Assembly (NCBI RefSeq): GCF_001014615.2
Contig: NZ_LBCQ02000006.1
Location: forward strand, 1-64,000
Reading direction: 5' to 3'
Length of the DNA: 64,000 nt
Origin: Aquamicrobium sp. LC103
Lineage (GTDB): Bacteria > Pseudomonadota > Alphaproteobacteria > Rhizobiales > Rhizobiaceae
Program-made: the position numbers and the translations under genes
Notes under the pieces: model-generated
What the model was told of the DNA's origin: nothing
Databases searched by the model: none
Seen by the model: only the letters and a program-made list of their open reading frames with translations
Part shown: positions 35,252 through 44,622 of the stretch, one piece after another
Layout of the letters: the number at the start of each line of letters is the position of its first letter
Numbering within the stretch: the stretch's first letter is position 1

Positions 35252-37123
35252 CTACTCCGCCGCCAGCCGATCGGCGAGGAACCCGCCCGACTGACGTTTC
35301 CAGAGCTGGGCATAGAGGCCGTCGCGCGCCAGCAATTGCTCATGCGTGCCTTCCTCCACGATTCGGCCCTCGTCCAGCACCACCAGCCGGTCGAGCGCGG
35401 CGATGGTGGAAAGCCGATGCGCCACGGCGATCACCGTCTTTCCCTCCATCAGGCGGTCGAGATTTTCCTGGATGGCGGCTTCAATTTCCGAATCGAGCGC
35501 CGAGGTCGCCTCGTCGAGGATGAGGATCGGCGCATCCTTCAGCATCATCCGCGCGATCGCTATCCTTTGACGCTGGCCGCCGGAAAGCTTCACGCCGCGC
35601 TCACCGACATGCGCGTCGTAGCCGCTGCGGCCCTTCGGATCGGTCACCTCGACGATGAAATCATGCGCGGCGGCGCGCTTGGCGGCCTCGATCACTTCGG
35701 CGTCGGTCGCCCCCGGACGCCCATAGGCGATGTTGTCGCGGATCGAGCGGTGCATCAGCATCGGATCCTGGGCCACGACCCCGAACTGGGCGCGCAGCGA
35801 CGCCTGCGTGAGCGTCCGGATGTCGCGGCCATCGAGCAGGATACGGCCGGATTCCACGTCGAACAGCCTGAGCATCAAATTGACGAGCGTGGTCTTGCCC
35901 GCGCCGGACGGGCCCACCAGCGCCACGCGCTCGCCGGACCTTATGCGCAGGTCGAGATTGGAGATGATGCCGCTCGTCTTGCCGTAGTGGAAGGAAACGT
36001 CGTCGAAAACGATCTCGCCCTTGGCCCGCGGCATGACCACGGCGCCGGCGGCGTCCCTTAGGGAGGGCTTCACCGATATCGTGCCGGTCGCGTCCTGCAC
36101 CGTCGCGAAGGAGCGAATCAGCCCGTTGATGTTGAACATCATGTAGCCCGACATCTGGTTGAGCCGGAGCACCAGCCCGATCGCGGCGGCGATCTGCCCG
36201 GTGGTGGCGTCGCCGATCATCCAGCTGCGAACCGCCAGCGTCGCTATGGCGGCCATCATCAAGCCGTTGAGGATGGCGATCGCCGCGCGGACGCGTGTGA
36301 TCGAACGCGTGAGCTGCTTCACCGCCACCAGAAACCGGCTCATTCCATCGCGAACGAAGGCATCCTCGCGATTGCCGCTGTCGTAGAGCTTGACCGCCAT
36401 GATGTTGGTGAAGGCGTCGACCAGACGGCCGTTGAGCACCGAGCGTTCGTCGGCGGTCTTGCGGCCGGCGGCGCGCAGCGGCGGCAGCAACATGTAGGCG
36501 GCGGCGATATAGCCGGCCAGCCAGACCGCAAGCACGATACCCATGAGCGGGTCGAGCACGGAAAGGATGGCCGTGGCCAGGACCAGGAAGGTGACGAAGC
36601 TCCACATGGTCTGCAGCGACGAGACGATGAAATCGCCCGTCGCCTCGCCACCCTGGAGAATCTTGGTGGCGATGCGGCCGGCGAAATCGTTCTGATAGAA
36701 CTCGTAGGGCTGGTCCATCACCCGCTTGAACGCCTGCCAGCGCACGAGCTGGTAGAAATTGGGCACCACCACCTGCTGCTCGACGACGGCGTTGCAGATG
36801 AGGATGAGCGCCCGCCCCACCAGCACGAGCAACAGGAATCCAAAGAGGTGCAGCCAGTAGTCGCTCAGCAGCGTCGTTGGCGAGGAGGCGTCGAGTATGT
36901 CGATCAGCCAGCCGACGGACCAGTAGAGTGCGGCATCGACCGCACCCGACAGGCCACCCATGACGAGCAGCAGGACGAAGGGCCATTTCGCCTGTCTGGC
37001 GAAGAAGAAGATGAACCGCCACGCATCGCGCGGCAGCACCTCGCGGTCGGTGTCGGAGAACGGGTCGATCACCTCCTCGGCGGAGCGCCAGATCCGTTCG
37101 CCTATCCCTTCACCCTCTTTCAT
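35252..37123 (-). CDS. ABC exporter half-transporter 2
   Basis: This 623-residue protein has an N-terminal six-helix exporter domain (residues about 40-340) fused to an ATPase. Walker A is GPSGAGKTT, signature LSGGQRQRIA, Walker B ILILDEATSALD and the switch histidine is in AVAHRLSTI. It starts in an ATGA overlap with the related half-transporter upstream, so both are probably made in equal amounts and form a heterodimer of the MsbA/multidrug type. The exported compound is not evident. Confidence 0.9.
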   Translation of the reverse strand: MKEGEGIGERIWRSAEEVIDPFSDTDREVLPRDAWRFIFFFARQAKWPFVLLLVMGGLSGAVDAALYWSVGWLIDILDASSPTTLLSDYWLHLFGFLLLVLVGRALILICNAVVEQQVVVPNFYQLVRWQAFKRVMDQPYEFYQNDFAGRIATKILQGGEATGDFIVSSLQTMWSFVTFLVLATAILSVLDPLMGIVLAVWLAGYIAAAYMLLPPLRAAGRKTADERSVLNGRLVDAFTNIMAVKLYDSGNREDAFVRDGMSRFLVAVKQLTRSITRVRAAIAILNGLMMAAIATLAVRSWMIGDATTGQIAAAIGLVLRLNQMSGYMMFNINGLIRSFATVQDATGTISVKPSLRDAAGAVVMPRAKGEIVFDDVSFHYGKTSGIISNLDLRIRSGERVALVGPSGAGKTTLVNLMLRLFDVESGRILLDGRDIRTLTQASLRAQFGVVAQDPMLMHRSIRDNIAYGRPGATDAEVIEAAKRAAAHDFIVEVTDPKGRSGYDAHVGERGVKLSGGQRQRIAIARMMLKDAPILILDEATSALDSEIEAAIQENLDRLMEGKTVIAVAHRLSTIAALDRLVVLDEGRIVEEGTHEQLLARDGLYAQLWKRQSGGFLADRLAAE

Positions 37124-38982
37124 TCAGCCGCCATCTCGCCTTGCGTCTCGTTGTTCTCGTCGAGAAGGAATCCGCCCGACTGACGCTGCCACAATTGCGC
37201 GTAGAGCCCGCCTTTTGCAATCAATTCGTCGTGCGTGCCCTCTTCTATGATCCGGCCCTTGTCCATCACGACGAGACGGTCCATCGCCGCGATGGTGGAC
37301 AGGCGATGGGCGATGGCTATCACCGTCTTGCCCTCCATGAGGCGGTAGAGGTTCTCCTGGATTGCGGCCTCGACTTCCGAATCGAGCGCCGATGTCGCCT
37401 CGTCGAGGATGAGGATCGGCGCGTCCTTCAGCATAACGCGCGCGATGGCGATGCGTTGCCTCTGGCCGCCCGACAGCTTCACGCCGCGCTCGCCGACATG
37501 GGCGTCGAAGCCCTTGCGGCCCTTCGGATCGCTGAGACCGCCGATGAAGTCGAGGGCCTCGGCCTTCCTGGCGGCGTCGAGAACCATCGACTCGTCGGCG
37601 TCGGGGCGGCCGTAGAGGATGTTGTCGCGCACCGAGCGATGCAGCAGGGAAGTGTCCTGCGTCACCACGCCGATATGCGCGCGCAGGCTGTCCTGCGTCA
37701 CGTCGGCGATGCTGTTCCCGTCGATCAGCACCTTGCCGCCCTCGATGTCGTAGAACCGCAGCAGCAGGTTGACGAGCGTCGACTTGCCGGCGCCCGAGCG
37801 GCCGACCACGCCGACCTTCTCGCCGGGCCGGATCGTCAGGTTCAGCTCCTCGAGCACGCCCTTCTTCTTGCCGTAGTGGAAGCGCACGTGGTCGAAGACG
37901 ATCTCTCCGTCCGTGACGACCAGTTCCTTCGCGTTTGGCTTGTCCTCCACCAGGCGCGGCAGGGAGATCGAGCTGATGCCGTCCTGAACCGTTCCGATAT
38001 TCTCGAACAGGGCGGACAATTCCCACATGATCCACTGCGACATGCCCCACAGCCTCAGCACGAGGCCGAGGGCGACGGCGATCGCACCGATGGAGACGGC
38101 CTCGCCGAGCCACAGCCAGATGCCAAGCGCGCCGACGGCGAAGAGACAGGCCGAGTTCAAGACGTAGAGCAAACCATAGAGCCCGGTCACCATGCGCATC
38201 TGGCGGTAGACCGTGTCGAGGAACGAGCCCATGCCTTCCCTGGCATAGCTGGCCTCGCGGCGGGCGTGGCTGAACAGTTTCACGGTCTGGATGTTGGCGT
38301 AGGAATCGACCACGCGTCCGGTCATGACGGAGCGCGCATCCGCCTGCTGCTCGGCGATGCGGCCGAGACGCGGGATGAAGTACCACATCAAGAGGGCGTA
38401 GCCGGCGGCCCAGCCGACCAAGGGCATGGCGAGCCGCCAGTCGGCCGAGGCGACGATGATGAGCATGCCGGTGAAATAGACGACGACGTAGTTGAGGACG
38501 TCGATGAGCTTGATGACGCATTCGCGCACGGCAAGCGCCGTCTGCATCAGCTTGGTGGCGATGCGGCCGGCGAACTCGTCCTGATAGAAGGTCATCGACT
38601 GCTTGAGCAAATAACGGTGCACCTGCCAGCGGATGCGCATCGGATAGTTGCCCATCAGCGTCTGCTGGTTGATGAGCGAATGCAGCCAGACCATCGCCGG
38701 CAGCGCGAAGAGCACGACGGCGCCCATGCCGAAAAGACGGTAGCCTTCCTCGGCAAGGAATGTGGCGCGATCCATCTCGCCCAGCCAGTCGACGATGCTG
38801 CCGAGGAAGCTGAACATCCAGACCTCGGTGATCGCGATGAGCGCCATCAGGATCGCGGATGGCACCAGGTAGGGCCACGATCCCTTCGTGTAATGCAGGC
38901 AGAAGGCGACCAGCGTCCTCGGCGGCTCGGAAGGCTCCTCCTTCGGGAACGGATCCAATCTCTCTTCGAACCATTTGAACAT
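37120..38982 (-). CDS. ABC exporter half-transporter 1
   Basis: This 620-residue exporter is homologous to the next gene: a transmembrane domain with six helices (first near residues 28-48), then Walker A GRSGAGKST, signature LSGGQRQRIA, Walker B ILILDEATSALD and AIAHRLSTI. Both ATPase sites of the pair keep the catalytic glutamate, so neither is obviously degenerate. The start MFKWFEERLDPFP at 38982 was chosen over a non-homologous extension of 56 residues from 39150. It overlaps the second half-transporter by four bases. Confidence 0.9.
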   Translation of the reverse strand: MFKWFEERLDPFPKEEPSEPPRTLVAFCLHYTKGSWPYLVPSAILMALIAITEVWMFSFLGSIVDWLGEMDRATFLAEEGYRLFGMGAVVLFALPAMVWLHSLINQQTLMGNYPMRIRWQVHRYLLKQSMTFYQDEFAGRIATKLMQTALAVRECVIKLIDVLNYVVVYFTGMLIIVASADWRLAMPLVGWAAGYALLMWYFIPRLGRIAEQQADARSVMTGRVVDSYANIQTVKLFSHARREASYAREGMGSFLDTVYRQMRMVTGLYGLLYVLNSACLFAVGALGIWLWLGEAVSIGAIAVALGLVLRLWGMSQWIMWELSALFENIGTVQDGISSISLPRLVEDKPNAKELVVTDGEIVFDHVRFHYGKKKGVLEELNLTIRPGEKVGVVGRSGAGKSTLVNLLLRFYDIEGGKVLIDGNSIADVTQDSLRAHIGVVTQDTSLLHRSVRDNILYGRPDADESMVLDAARKAEALDFIGGLSDPKGRKGFDAHVGERGVKLSGGQRQRIAIARVMLKDAPILILDEATSALDSEVEAAIQENLYRLMEGKTVIAIAHRLSTIAAMDRLVVMDKGRIIEEGTHDELIAKGGLYAQLWQRQSGGFLLDENNETQGEMAAE

Positions 38983-39076
38983 TGCGAAATCTCTTGGTTT
39001 TTCAGGCCCGCATGGGGCGACAGATATGGTCGAGAAGAGGCGGGCGCCAGCAGCGGCGGCGACCGACTCCTCGAAT

Positions 39077-39400
39077 TTAGTGCTTGCGGCGGGATTCGCC
39101 GACAGCTCCGCGAAAAGCTCCTGCCACAGTCGTGTCAGGAGGACGCCCAAGCAGCCGCCGTACCGCGCCGAGGAACGATGCCGCGAGCGGACTCCCTCCG
39201 GCGCCTCCCGCCTTCACGATATGCGGATGGACGTCCGGCAGCATGGCCCGGTGGGCGCGCCTTGGCTGGCCGTTCCGCTGCAGGCCGTCCACGGGAAGCC
39301 GGACGCCGATTGAAAACGCCCAGGCGGCGAGCTTCCTGTCGGCCAGGCTGGTGAACTCGGCATCCGCGCCGAGATGGAAATCATGATCATGGCGTTGCAT
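39077..39400 (-). CDS. Hypothetical protein, uncertain
   Basis: This frame of 107 residues is supported mainly by an excellent GGGAGGTGATTGCC ribosome binding site before the ATG at 39400. The N-terminal part (HDFHLGADAEFTSLADRKLAAWAFSIG) looks protein-like, while the second half is rich in Arg, Gly and Ala without obvious fold. It lies just upstream of the exporter genes on the same strand. I do not recognise it; an overlapping plus-strand frame makes coding less certain. Confidence 0.42.
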   Translation of the reverse strand: MQRHDHDFHLGADAEFTSLADRKLAAWAFSIGVRLPVDGLQRNGQPRRAHRAMLPDVHPHIVKAGGAGGSPLAASFLGAVRRLLGRPPDTTVAGAFRGAVGESRRKH

Positions 39401-39591
39401 GGCAATCACCTCCCCTTGCGGGATCGAACGGGAAAAGTGCGGGAGGCACGACGGAACCGTGCCCGTGCGGCGTCAGGGAAGCTTACGAACCGGGCTCGGT
39501 GGAGCCGTGACTTGAAGACGAACATCTGGCGATTCCTTTGGAGACCGGGAACGGGTTCCGGCGGGAATCGAGCCGATGAAGCTTTGCAATG

Positions 39592-39708
39592 TCAGGAAAG
39601 CGTCGAACCGAAAACCGCCGTCAGGCGCTGCGCCAATTGGATCGGCAGCGCATGGCTGTAAGCATCAAAACGATATTCATGCCTGCCTCCTTCGGTTCGG
39701 GTTGACAA
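39592..39708 (-). other. Possible small ORF or relic upstream of the hypothetical gene
   Basis: The 411-base gap 39401-39811 holds no long ORF. On the minus strand a CTATAG box (39717-39722) is followed by GGAGGCAGGC and ATG at 39680, which opens only 19 codons (stop at 39621-39623). An overlapping frame from TTG 39708 runs 38 codons to 39592 and reads more like protein (SHALPIQLAQRLTAVFGS). The good ribosome binding site in one frame and the better peptide in another suggest a frameshifted small gene. Confidence 0.25.
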
Positions 39709-39811
39709 TGCAGGTCCTATAGCTCCACTCGACCCGAAAAGCTACCGTCAGGTTAGCGTTCGATGCCGCCAGGCGACCTCCTGTTGCATCGCCGCCACTC
39801 ATTAGAGAGCA

Positions 39812-40291
39812 ATGATATTGCATCAGACTTACCGCATAGCGCTCTATCAGCCCGACATACCCGGAAATACGGGAACGATTTTGCGTATGGCTGCCTGCCT
39901 GGGGCTTGCCGTGGACATCGTCGAGCCCGCCGGCTTCGACATGTCCGACCGTGCCTTGAAGCGAGCCGGGATGGACTATCTCGAAATCGCCGCGCTTACC
40001 CGCCACCGTTCCTGGGAGGATTTCGATACGTGGCGCCGCGACGAAGGCCGCCGGCTGGTGCTGTTCTCGACGAGATCCGCCCTGCCCTATTGCGACTTCT
40101 CCTTCGGCGCGCGCGACATCCTGCTTTTCGGTCGCGAGTCGGCCGGCGTGCCCGACCATGTGCACGAGGCGGCCGATGCGCGCCTCGTCATTCCGATGAA
40201 GGCCGACGCCAGAAGCCTCAACCTTGCCGTCAGCGTGGCGATGGCCGCCGGAGAGGCGGTCCGGCAGGCGGGCCGAAACGCCGGTCTGTAG
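39812..40291 (+). CDS. trmL: tRNA (cytidine/uridine-2'-O-)-methyltransferase TrmL
   Basis: This 159-residue SPOUT methyltransferase methylates the wobble ribose of tRNA-Leu isoacceptors. It begins with the family signature IALYQPDIPGNTGTILRMAACLG and has the SPOUT trefoil-knot cofactor region LLFGRESAGVP and RSLNLAVSVAMA. Length is standard. The ATG at 39812 has no strong ribosome binding site. In rhizobia it often accompanies petABC and hemF, which both lie nearby. Confidence 0.94.
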   Translation: MILHQTYRIALYQPDIPGNTGTILRMAACLGLAVDIVEPAGFDMSDRALKRAGMDYLEIAALTRHRSWEDFDTWRRDEGRRLVLFSTRSALPYCDFSFGARDILLFGRESAGVPDHVHEAADARLVIPMKADARSLNLAVSVAMAAGEAVRQAGRNAGL

Positions 40292-40399
40292 CTTTCCACG
40301 GAACATTGTCTCATCCTTCCTCGATTGCGAAGGATGCCTTGATACGGCCTCAACATATGTTGAGGTCAAGTGTCCATGGACAGATTCCCGCCGCGGGGA

Positions 40400-40657
40400 T
40401 CAATCGGCCGTCGGCAGCCGGCGGATGGTGAACTCGATGATGTCGTCGGGTCGCTCGCACCAGCTCTCGATCTCGGTCCAGTAGGCCTGTTTGGGCCAGC
40501 GGTCGAACCATTCGCGGGCTTTCTCACGGGCGTCGGCGCGAGGCAGCATGAAGGTTTCGCGGACGAAGCCGTCGCGGGCAAACCGCTGCTTGTCGGCGCG
40601 GCGCTTGTCGAGGCTGCGCTTCAGGCCTTCGAGCGGTGGTCTCGCGGGTACTCGCAC
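40400..40657 (-). CDS. Conserved hypothetical protein, 85 residues
   Basis: This short, highly charged protein opens with a basic helix (LEGLKRSLDKRRADKQRFARDGF) and ends with a Trp-rich segment (AREWFDRWPKQAYWTEIESWCERPDD). The start is GTG with AAGGAG nine bases upstream, which supports translation. It lies between trmL and hemF on the opposite strand. No family name can be given with confidence; the Trp-rich half suggests a compact fold. Confidence 0.62.
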   Translation of the reverse strand: MRVPARPPLEGLKRSLDKRRADKQRFARDGFVRETFMLPRADAREKAREWFDRWPKQAYWTEIESWCERPDDIIEFTIRRLPTAD

Positions 40658-40804
40658 GAGGAAACTCCTTGACCCTTGACCATAAGAGATTAGGGATCGG
40701 GGGCGTAAAAGACGAGTCTTTTATCTCGCCCGCTTGGCACCAGCCGTACCGCGGATGACGAATTTGGAAAGCGGCCGCAAGGTGCGCGACAGACGGAGAG
40801 TTGC

Positions 40805-41719
40805 ATGCAGCGCCCAGAACTGCCCGCCGGATTGCCGGAAGGGATCGAGGAGAAGAAGCTCGCCGCCAGGGCCTGGTTCGAGGAGTTGCGCGACAAGATC
40901 TGCGAATCCTTCGAGAAGATCGAGGACGAACTGACCGGCCCGCAATCCTCCTGGGCTGCAGGTCGCTTCGAGCGCACACCCTGGGAGCGCAACGGCGGCG
41001 AAGGCGGCGGTGGCGTGATGTCGATCATGCACGGCCGCGTCTTCGAGAAGGTGGGCGTCCACACCTCGACGGTTCACGGAGAATTCTCGCCCGACTTCCG
41101 CGCTCAGATCCCTGGCGCCGAGGAAGATCCCCGCTTCTGGGCCTCGGGCATATCGCTGATCGCGCATCCGCAGAATCCGAACGTGCCCGCGGTGCACATG
41201 AACACGCGCATGGTCGTGACCACCAGGCAATGGTTCGGCGGCGGCGCCGACCTTACACCGGTGCTCGAACGCCGGCGCGTCCAGGAAGACCCCGACACGC
41301 TCGCCTTTCACAAATCCATGAAGTTCGTCTGCGACAAGCACGCGCAGGTCGCCGACTACGGCAACTACAAGAAATGGTGTGACGACTATTTCTACCTGCC
41401 GCACCGCAACGAACCGCGCGGCGTGGGCGGCATCTTCTACGACTGGCTGAAGACGCCGCAGGAAAAGGGCGGCTGGGACGCTGATTTCCGTTTCACGCAG
41501 GATGTCGGCCGCGCCTTCCTCATCGTCTACAATCACATCGTTCGCAAGAACTTCAACAACAACTGGACCGAGGCCGACCGCGAGGAACAGCTCATCCGCC
41601 GCGGCCGCTATGTCGAGTTCAACCTGCTTTACGATCGCGGCACGATCTTCGGCCTGAAGACCGGTGGCAACGTCGATTCGATCCTTTCGAGCCTGCCGCC
41701 CGAAGTGAAATGGCCGTAG
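40805..41719 (+). CDS. hemF: Oxygen-dependent coproporphyrinogen III oxidase
   Basis: This 304-residue heme-biosynthesis enzyme decarboxylates coproporphyrinogen III to protoporphyrinogen IX with O2. The family signature is clear: [42 protein letters not shown] and FNLLYDRGT(I)FGLKTGGN. It is cytosolic and dimeric. The heme product is used by the neighbouring bc1 complex, a functional link consistent with gene order, though hemF is transcribed on its own. Confidence 0.97.
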   Translation: MQRPELPAGLPEGIEEKKLAARAWFEELRDKICESFEKIEDELTGPQSSWAAGRFERTPWERNGGEGGGGVMSIMHGRVFEKVGVHTSTVHGEFSPDFRAQIPGAEEDPRFWASGISLIAHPQNPNVPAVHMNTRMVVTTRQWFGGGADLTPVLERRRVQEDPDTLAFHKSMKFVCDKHAQVADYGNYKKWCDDYFYLPHRNEPRGVGGIFYDWLKTPQEKGGWDADFRFTQDVGRAFLIVYNHIVRKNFNNNWTEADREEQLIRRGRYVEFNLLYDRGTIFGLKTGGNVDSILSSLPPEVKWP

Positions 41720-41962
41720 ATGCCCCAAAGCAAAAACGTCCCGCCGCAGAAGCGACGGGATTCGGCCACAAAGCCCGGAAATTGAGACCGGTCGTGGCGG
41801 CGCATCTTTATTTTTCGTCTAATAGGATTGCCCGGCGATAGGATTAAGTTTCCTCGCTGGATCGGGAAATGCCGGCGGCAAGCCATGCCGCGACCCGACA
41901 TTTCCAGACGATCCGGCATCGGCGGAGCGTATTCTCGCCCGCCAAGATACGGAGTGTTCGCC

Positions 41963-42223
41963 ATGCGCGCGCTTCTCGTCCCCGCAGCAGTTGCTGCGAT
42001 CCTCGCAACTTCAGCCTTCGCATTTGCCGCGCCACAGCATACCAGCGGCGTTATCAAGACCTATGACGCCAAGGCCATGACACTGACCCTGGCCGACGGC
42101 TCGAGCTACACGCTTCCCAAGACGTTCAAGAATCCCGGGCTGAAGGCCGGCGAAAAGGTCAGCTTAACCTGGGATCAGACGGGAACCCGAAAGATGGCCG
42201 ATCAGGTCACCATCGCCAAATAG
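41963..42223 (+). CDS. DUF1344 family exported small protein
   Basis: This 86-residue protein has a cleavable signal peptide (MRALLVPAAVAAILATSAFAFA) and a mature part of about 63 residues with the DUF1344 pattern TSGVIKTYDAKAMTLTLADGSSYTLP and a C-terminal KVSLTWDQTG. It is probably periplasmic with an OB-like beta fold. GGAG lies upstream of the ATG. A strong terminator follows. Function unknown. Confidence 0.85.
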   Translation: MRALLVPAAVAAILATSAFAFAAPQHTSGVIKTYDAKAMTLTLADGSSYTLPKTFKNPGLKAGEKVSLTWDQTGTRKMADQVTIAK

Positions 42224-42246
42224 GCGGCGACGGATGGATCGATTGG

Positions 42247-42275
42247 GGGCGGAATCACGGTTCCGCCCTTTTTTT
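42247..42275 (+). terminator. Rho-independent terminator after the DUF1344 gene
   Basis: GGGCGGAA (42247-42254), a 6-base loop and TTCCGCCC (42261-42268) are followed by seven T (42269-42275). It lies 24 bases past the stop and runs up to the stop of the opposite-strand gene at 42275. Confidence 0.9.
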
Positions 42276-42469
42276 CAGCCCACGCGGCGCCTGTCGGAAA
42301 ACGCCTTCGCCGCGCCTAGCGGGAGGTCGGAGAGCTCCAGCGGCGACATCGATCGCAGGACCGGATGCGAGAGCGGATCCATCCGCCAACGTTCCTCCTC
42401 GCTCGGTTCATAGGGCGAGGCGAATATGAGCTCGATCGTCCGTCGCAGAATCAAGAGAAGTTTCAGCAT
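42275..42469 (-). CDS. Small conserved hypothetical protein
   Basis: This 64-residue protein starts with a hydrophobic-basic helix (MLKLLLILRRTIELIFASP) that could be a membrane anchor, followed by YEPSEEERWRMDPLSHPVLRSMSPLELSDLP. The motif-rich middle looks conserved rather than random. It diverges from the LysR gene across 96 bases and shares its 3' end with the terminator of the DUF1344 gene. No function is known to me. Confidence 0.65.
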   Translation of the reverse strand: MLKLLLILRRTIELIFASPYEPSEEERWRMDPLSHPVLRSMSPLELSDLPLGAAKAFSDRRRVG

Positions 42470-42565
42470 CGTCTCAACTCCATCCCGCCGTCATGGTTTA
42501 AATTTTCGGACGGATTCTCCACGGATTCAATGGAGTTTGCCTGCGAAAAGGTATAGAATTTCTAC

Positions 42566-43468
42566 ATGAAGGAGCTGAACCGAGTCCATCTCAACGGATT
42601 GCGCGCTCTCGAGGCGGTCGGCCGGCTCGGCACGCTGCAGAGGGCAGCGGAGGAGCTTGGCGTCTCGCCGGGCGCGGTCAGCCAGCAGATCGTCAAATGC
42701 GAGAAGCAGCTCGGCCAGCTCGTCTTCGACCGCGTCGGGCGCGGCCTCGTGCCGACCGCCTTCGGGCGCGGCTTCCTCGCCCGGCTTTCAACCGGTTTCC
42801 GCGAGCTGGACAATGCGGTGGCAAGCTCCCGCCACCACGCCGAGGAGGTGCTGACACTCTCCGTGGCGCCGGTCTTCGCGTCGAAATGGCTGGTGCCGCG
42901 CCTCGCCCGCTATTCGCGGCTGCATCCCGACATACGCGTGCGCCTTGACGCCTCGACGAACCTCATCGATCCGGACGCCTCGGATGTCGATCTCGCGATC
43001 CGCGTCGGCGACGGCAACTGGCCGGAGGCACGCGTCGAGTTCCTGCTGCCGCAGGAGGTGTTTCCCGTCTGCGCGCCGGAACTCGCCAGGCAGATCCGCG
43101 AGCCGCGCGACATACTGAAACTGCCGATCGTCCGCGACGCCAATTCCACATTGAGCTGGAACACGTGGCTGAAGCAGTTCGGTCTCGATGAATCGCAGCT
43201 CGGCGACGGCTACAGCTTCACCGACGCCGCGCTCTGCCTCGACGCGGCGGTCGCCGGACAGGGCGTCATGCTCGCCTGGCAGACGCTGGCACATTACGCG
43301 CTTTCGGTCGGCCAGCTCGTCGCGCCCTTTCCGGAGCGGGCCGCGACCGGCCTCGGCTACTGGCTGGTGACCTCGTCGAGCAAGCGCGAGCCGCGCAAGG
43401 TCACCAACTTCAAGCGCTGGCTGAAAAGCGAGATCGAGGAGACGGCGAAGGATTTCACGCCGCTCTGA
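42566..43468 (+). CDS. LysR-family transcriptional regulator (GcvA-like)
   Basis: The protein has 300 residues. The N-terminal winged helix (residues 5-65) reads NGLRALEAVGRLGTLQRAAEELGVSPGAVSQQI, and the GcvA-type effector domain begins near residue 95 with VAPVFASKWLVPRLARY and contains IRVGDGNWPE. ATG has GAAGGAG just before it. It is divergent from a small hypothetical gene, the only close neighbour; the target gene is therefore uncertain. Confidence 0.9.
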   Translation: MKELNRVHLNGLRALEAVGRLGTLQRAAEELGVSPGAVSQQIVKCEKQLGQLVFDRVGRGLVPTAFGRGFLARLSTGFRELDNAVASSRHHAEEVLTLSVAPVFASKWLVPRLARYSRLHPDIRVRLDASTNLIDPDASDVDLAIRVGDGNWPEARVEFLLPQEVFPVCAPELARQIREPRDILKLPIVRDANSTLSWNTWLKQFGLDESQLGDGYSFTDAALCLDAAVAGQGVMLAWQTLAHYALSVGQLVAPFPERAATGLGYWLVTSSSKREPRKVTNFKRWLKSEIEETAKDFTPL

Positions 43469-43703
43469 GCCACCGAAATCCCCGCTCCCGCAAAGAAGCC
43501 GCCGATGATGCAGCGTTGCAACATGGGGACGCGAAGCCATTGGAATGATTCGGCATTGCGAATGCGAGGGCTCCCACCGAAACGGGCTTGCGCGGATGCG
43601 GACGCTGTTTTTCGCAGTCACGCAAAGTGACAGGCTGAAACGATCGGACTAGATTTCCCGGAAGAGCGGGCGACCGAACGGCAGGCTCGGGGCTGCCGCA
43701 GCG

Positions 43704-43740
43704 TTAACCGTCCGCTAAGCATGAGTAAACCTTTAACCAT
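43704..43740 (+). promoter_or_regulatory. CtrA-like half-sites upstream of the hydrolase gene
   Basis: TTAA-N7-CTAA (43704-43718) is followed by a TTAACCAT half-site (43733-43740), 13 bases before the ATG at 43753. Both resemble the CtrA consensus TTAA-N7-TTAA, but the first has one mismatch. The 284-base gap 43469-43752 has no ORF. Confidence 0.3.
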
Positions 43741-43752
43741 CAGGATTGCGGC

Positions 43753-44622
43753 ATGAACACCAGACCGCGCTTCCGCTTCGCATCCGCTCTCGTCCTCCTT
43801 TCGCTTGCCGCACCGGCCCATGCGTCCGACATGGCCGCGACGAACGCCGTTCTCGCGGCATCGACGGCACTGCCGGCGATGAAGGAGATCATCAACCGCG
43901 AAAGCGAATTCATCCACCGCTTCTACGAGCCGGACCATCCGAGCGGCCGCACGATGATCCTGATGCATGGCTCGGGCGGCGACGAGACGACGCTGGTGTC
44001 GCTGGCCTCCAAGATCGCGCCAAACGCGACCCTGCTCGGCATTCGCGGCCGAGTGGTGCAGAACGGCGTCAAGCGCTGGTATGCGCGCCTGACGCCCACC
44101 GAATTCGACCAGAAGGACATCCGCTCCGAGGCGAAGGCCTTCGCGACGTTTCTCGACCGTATCGCCGACAAGCACGATCTCGACCTGTCGGAAGCGACCT
44201 TCCTCGGTTATTCGAACGGCGCGAACCTCATCGCCGCGTTGACGCAGATCTATCCCGATCTCGTCCAGCAGGCGGTGCTGCTGCGTCCGATGCCGGTGCT
44301 GTCGGAGACGAAAACGGTGGATCTGACGGATTCGAGCTTCCTGACGATCGTCGGGGAAAAGGACAAGCTTTACGCGCCTTTCGCGCCGAAACTTGAATCG
44401 ATGCTTCGTCAGTGCGGCGCCGAGGTCGACGCGCGCACCATCCGTTCGGGCCACGGCATCGGCGAGGAGGACGCACGCATCGCGGCCGAATGGCTGGCCC
44501 GGATGGAGGGCCGGCCGCAGCCCTTTGCCGCGCAAAAACAGGCGATTTCTGCAACCATGCTGGCCGATTCCGTGTTATCCTCCCCACCCGTGCCCAGAAC
44601 GGACAAAGGAGAAGCACGATGA
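43753..44622 (+). CDS. Secreted alpha/beta hydrolase, carboxylesterase/phospholipase-like
   Basis: The protein has 289 residues with a signal peptide ending near residue 24 (APAHAS). The hydrolase core shows the oxyanion segment LMHGSGGDETT, the nucleophile elbow GYSNGAN with the catalytic serine, an aspartate in VGEKDKLY and the histidine in IRSGHGI. It belongs to the small carboxylesterase family that also includes lysophospholipases. It is probably periplasmic. The last four bases overlap the DUF1059 gene (ATGA). Substrate unknown. Confidence 0.85.
   Translation: MNTRPRFRFASALVLLSLAAPAHASDMAATNAVLAASTALPAMKEIINRESEFIHRFYEPDHPSGRTMILMHGSGGDETTLVSLASKIAPNATLLGIRGRVVQNGVKRWYARLTPTEFDQKDIRSEAKAFATFLDRIADKHDLDLSEATFLGYSNGANLIAALTQIYPDLVQQAVLLRPMPVLSETKTVDLTDSSFLTIVGEKDKLYAPFAPKLESMLRQCGAEVDARTIRSGHGIGEEDARIAAEWLARMEGRPQPFAAQKQAISATMLADSVLSSPPVPRTDKGEAR

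Noticed and set aside
37141-39354. A 737-codon plus-strand frame opposite the first ABC half-transporter.
   Set aside because: It has no recognisable motif and is antisense to intact Walker and signature motifs.
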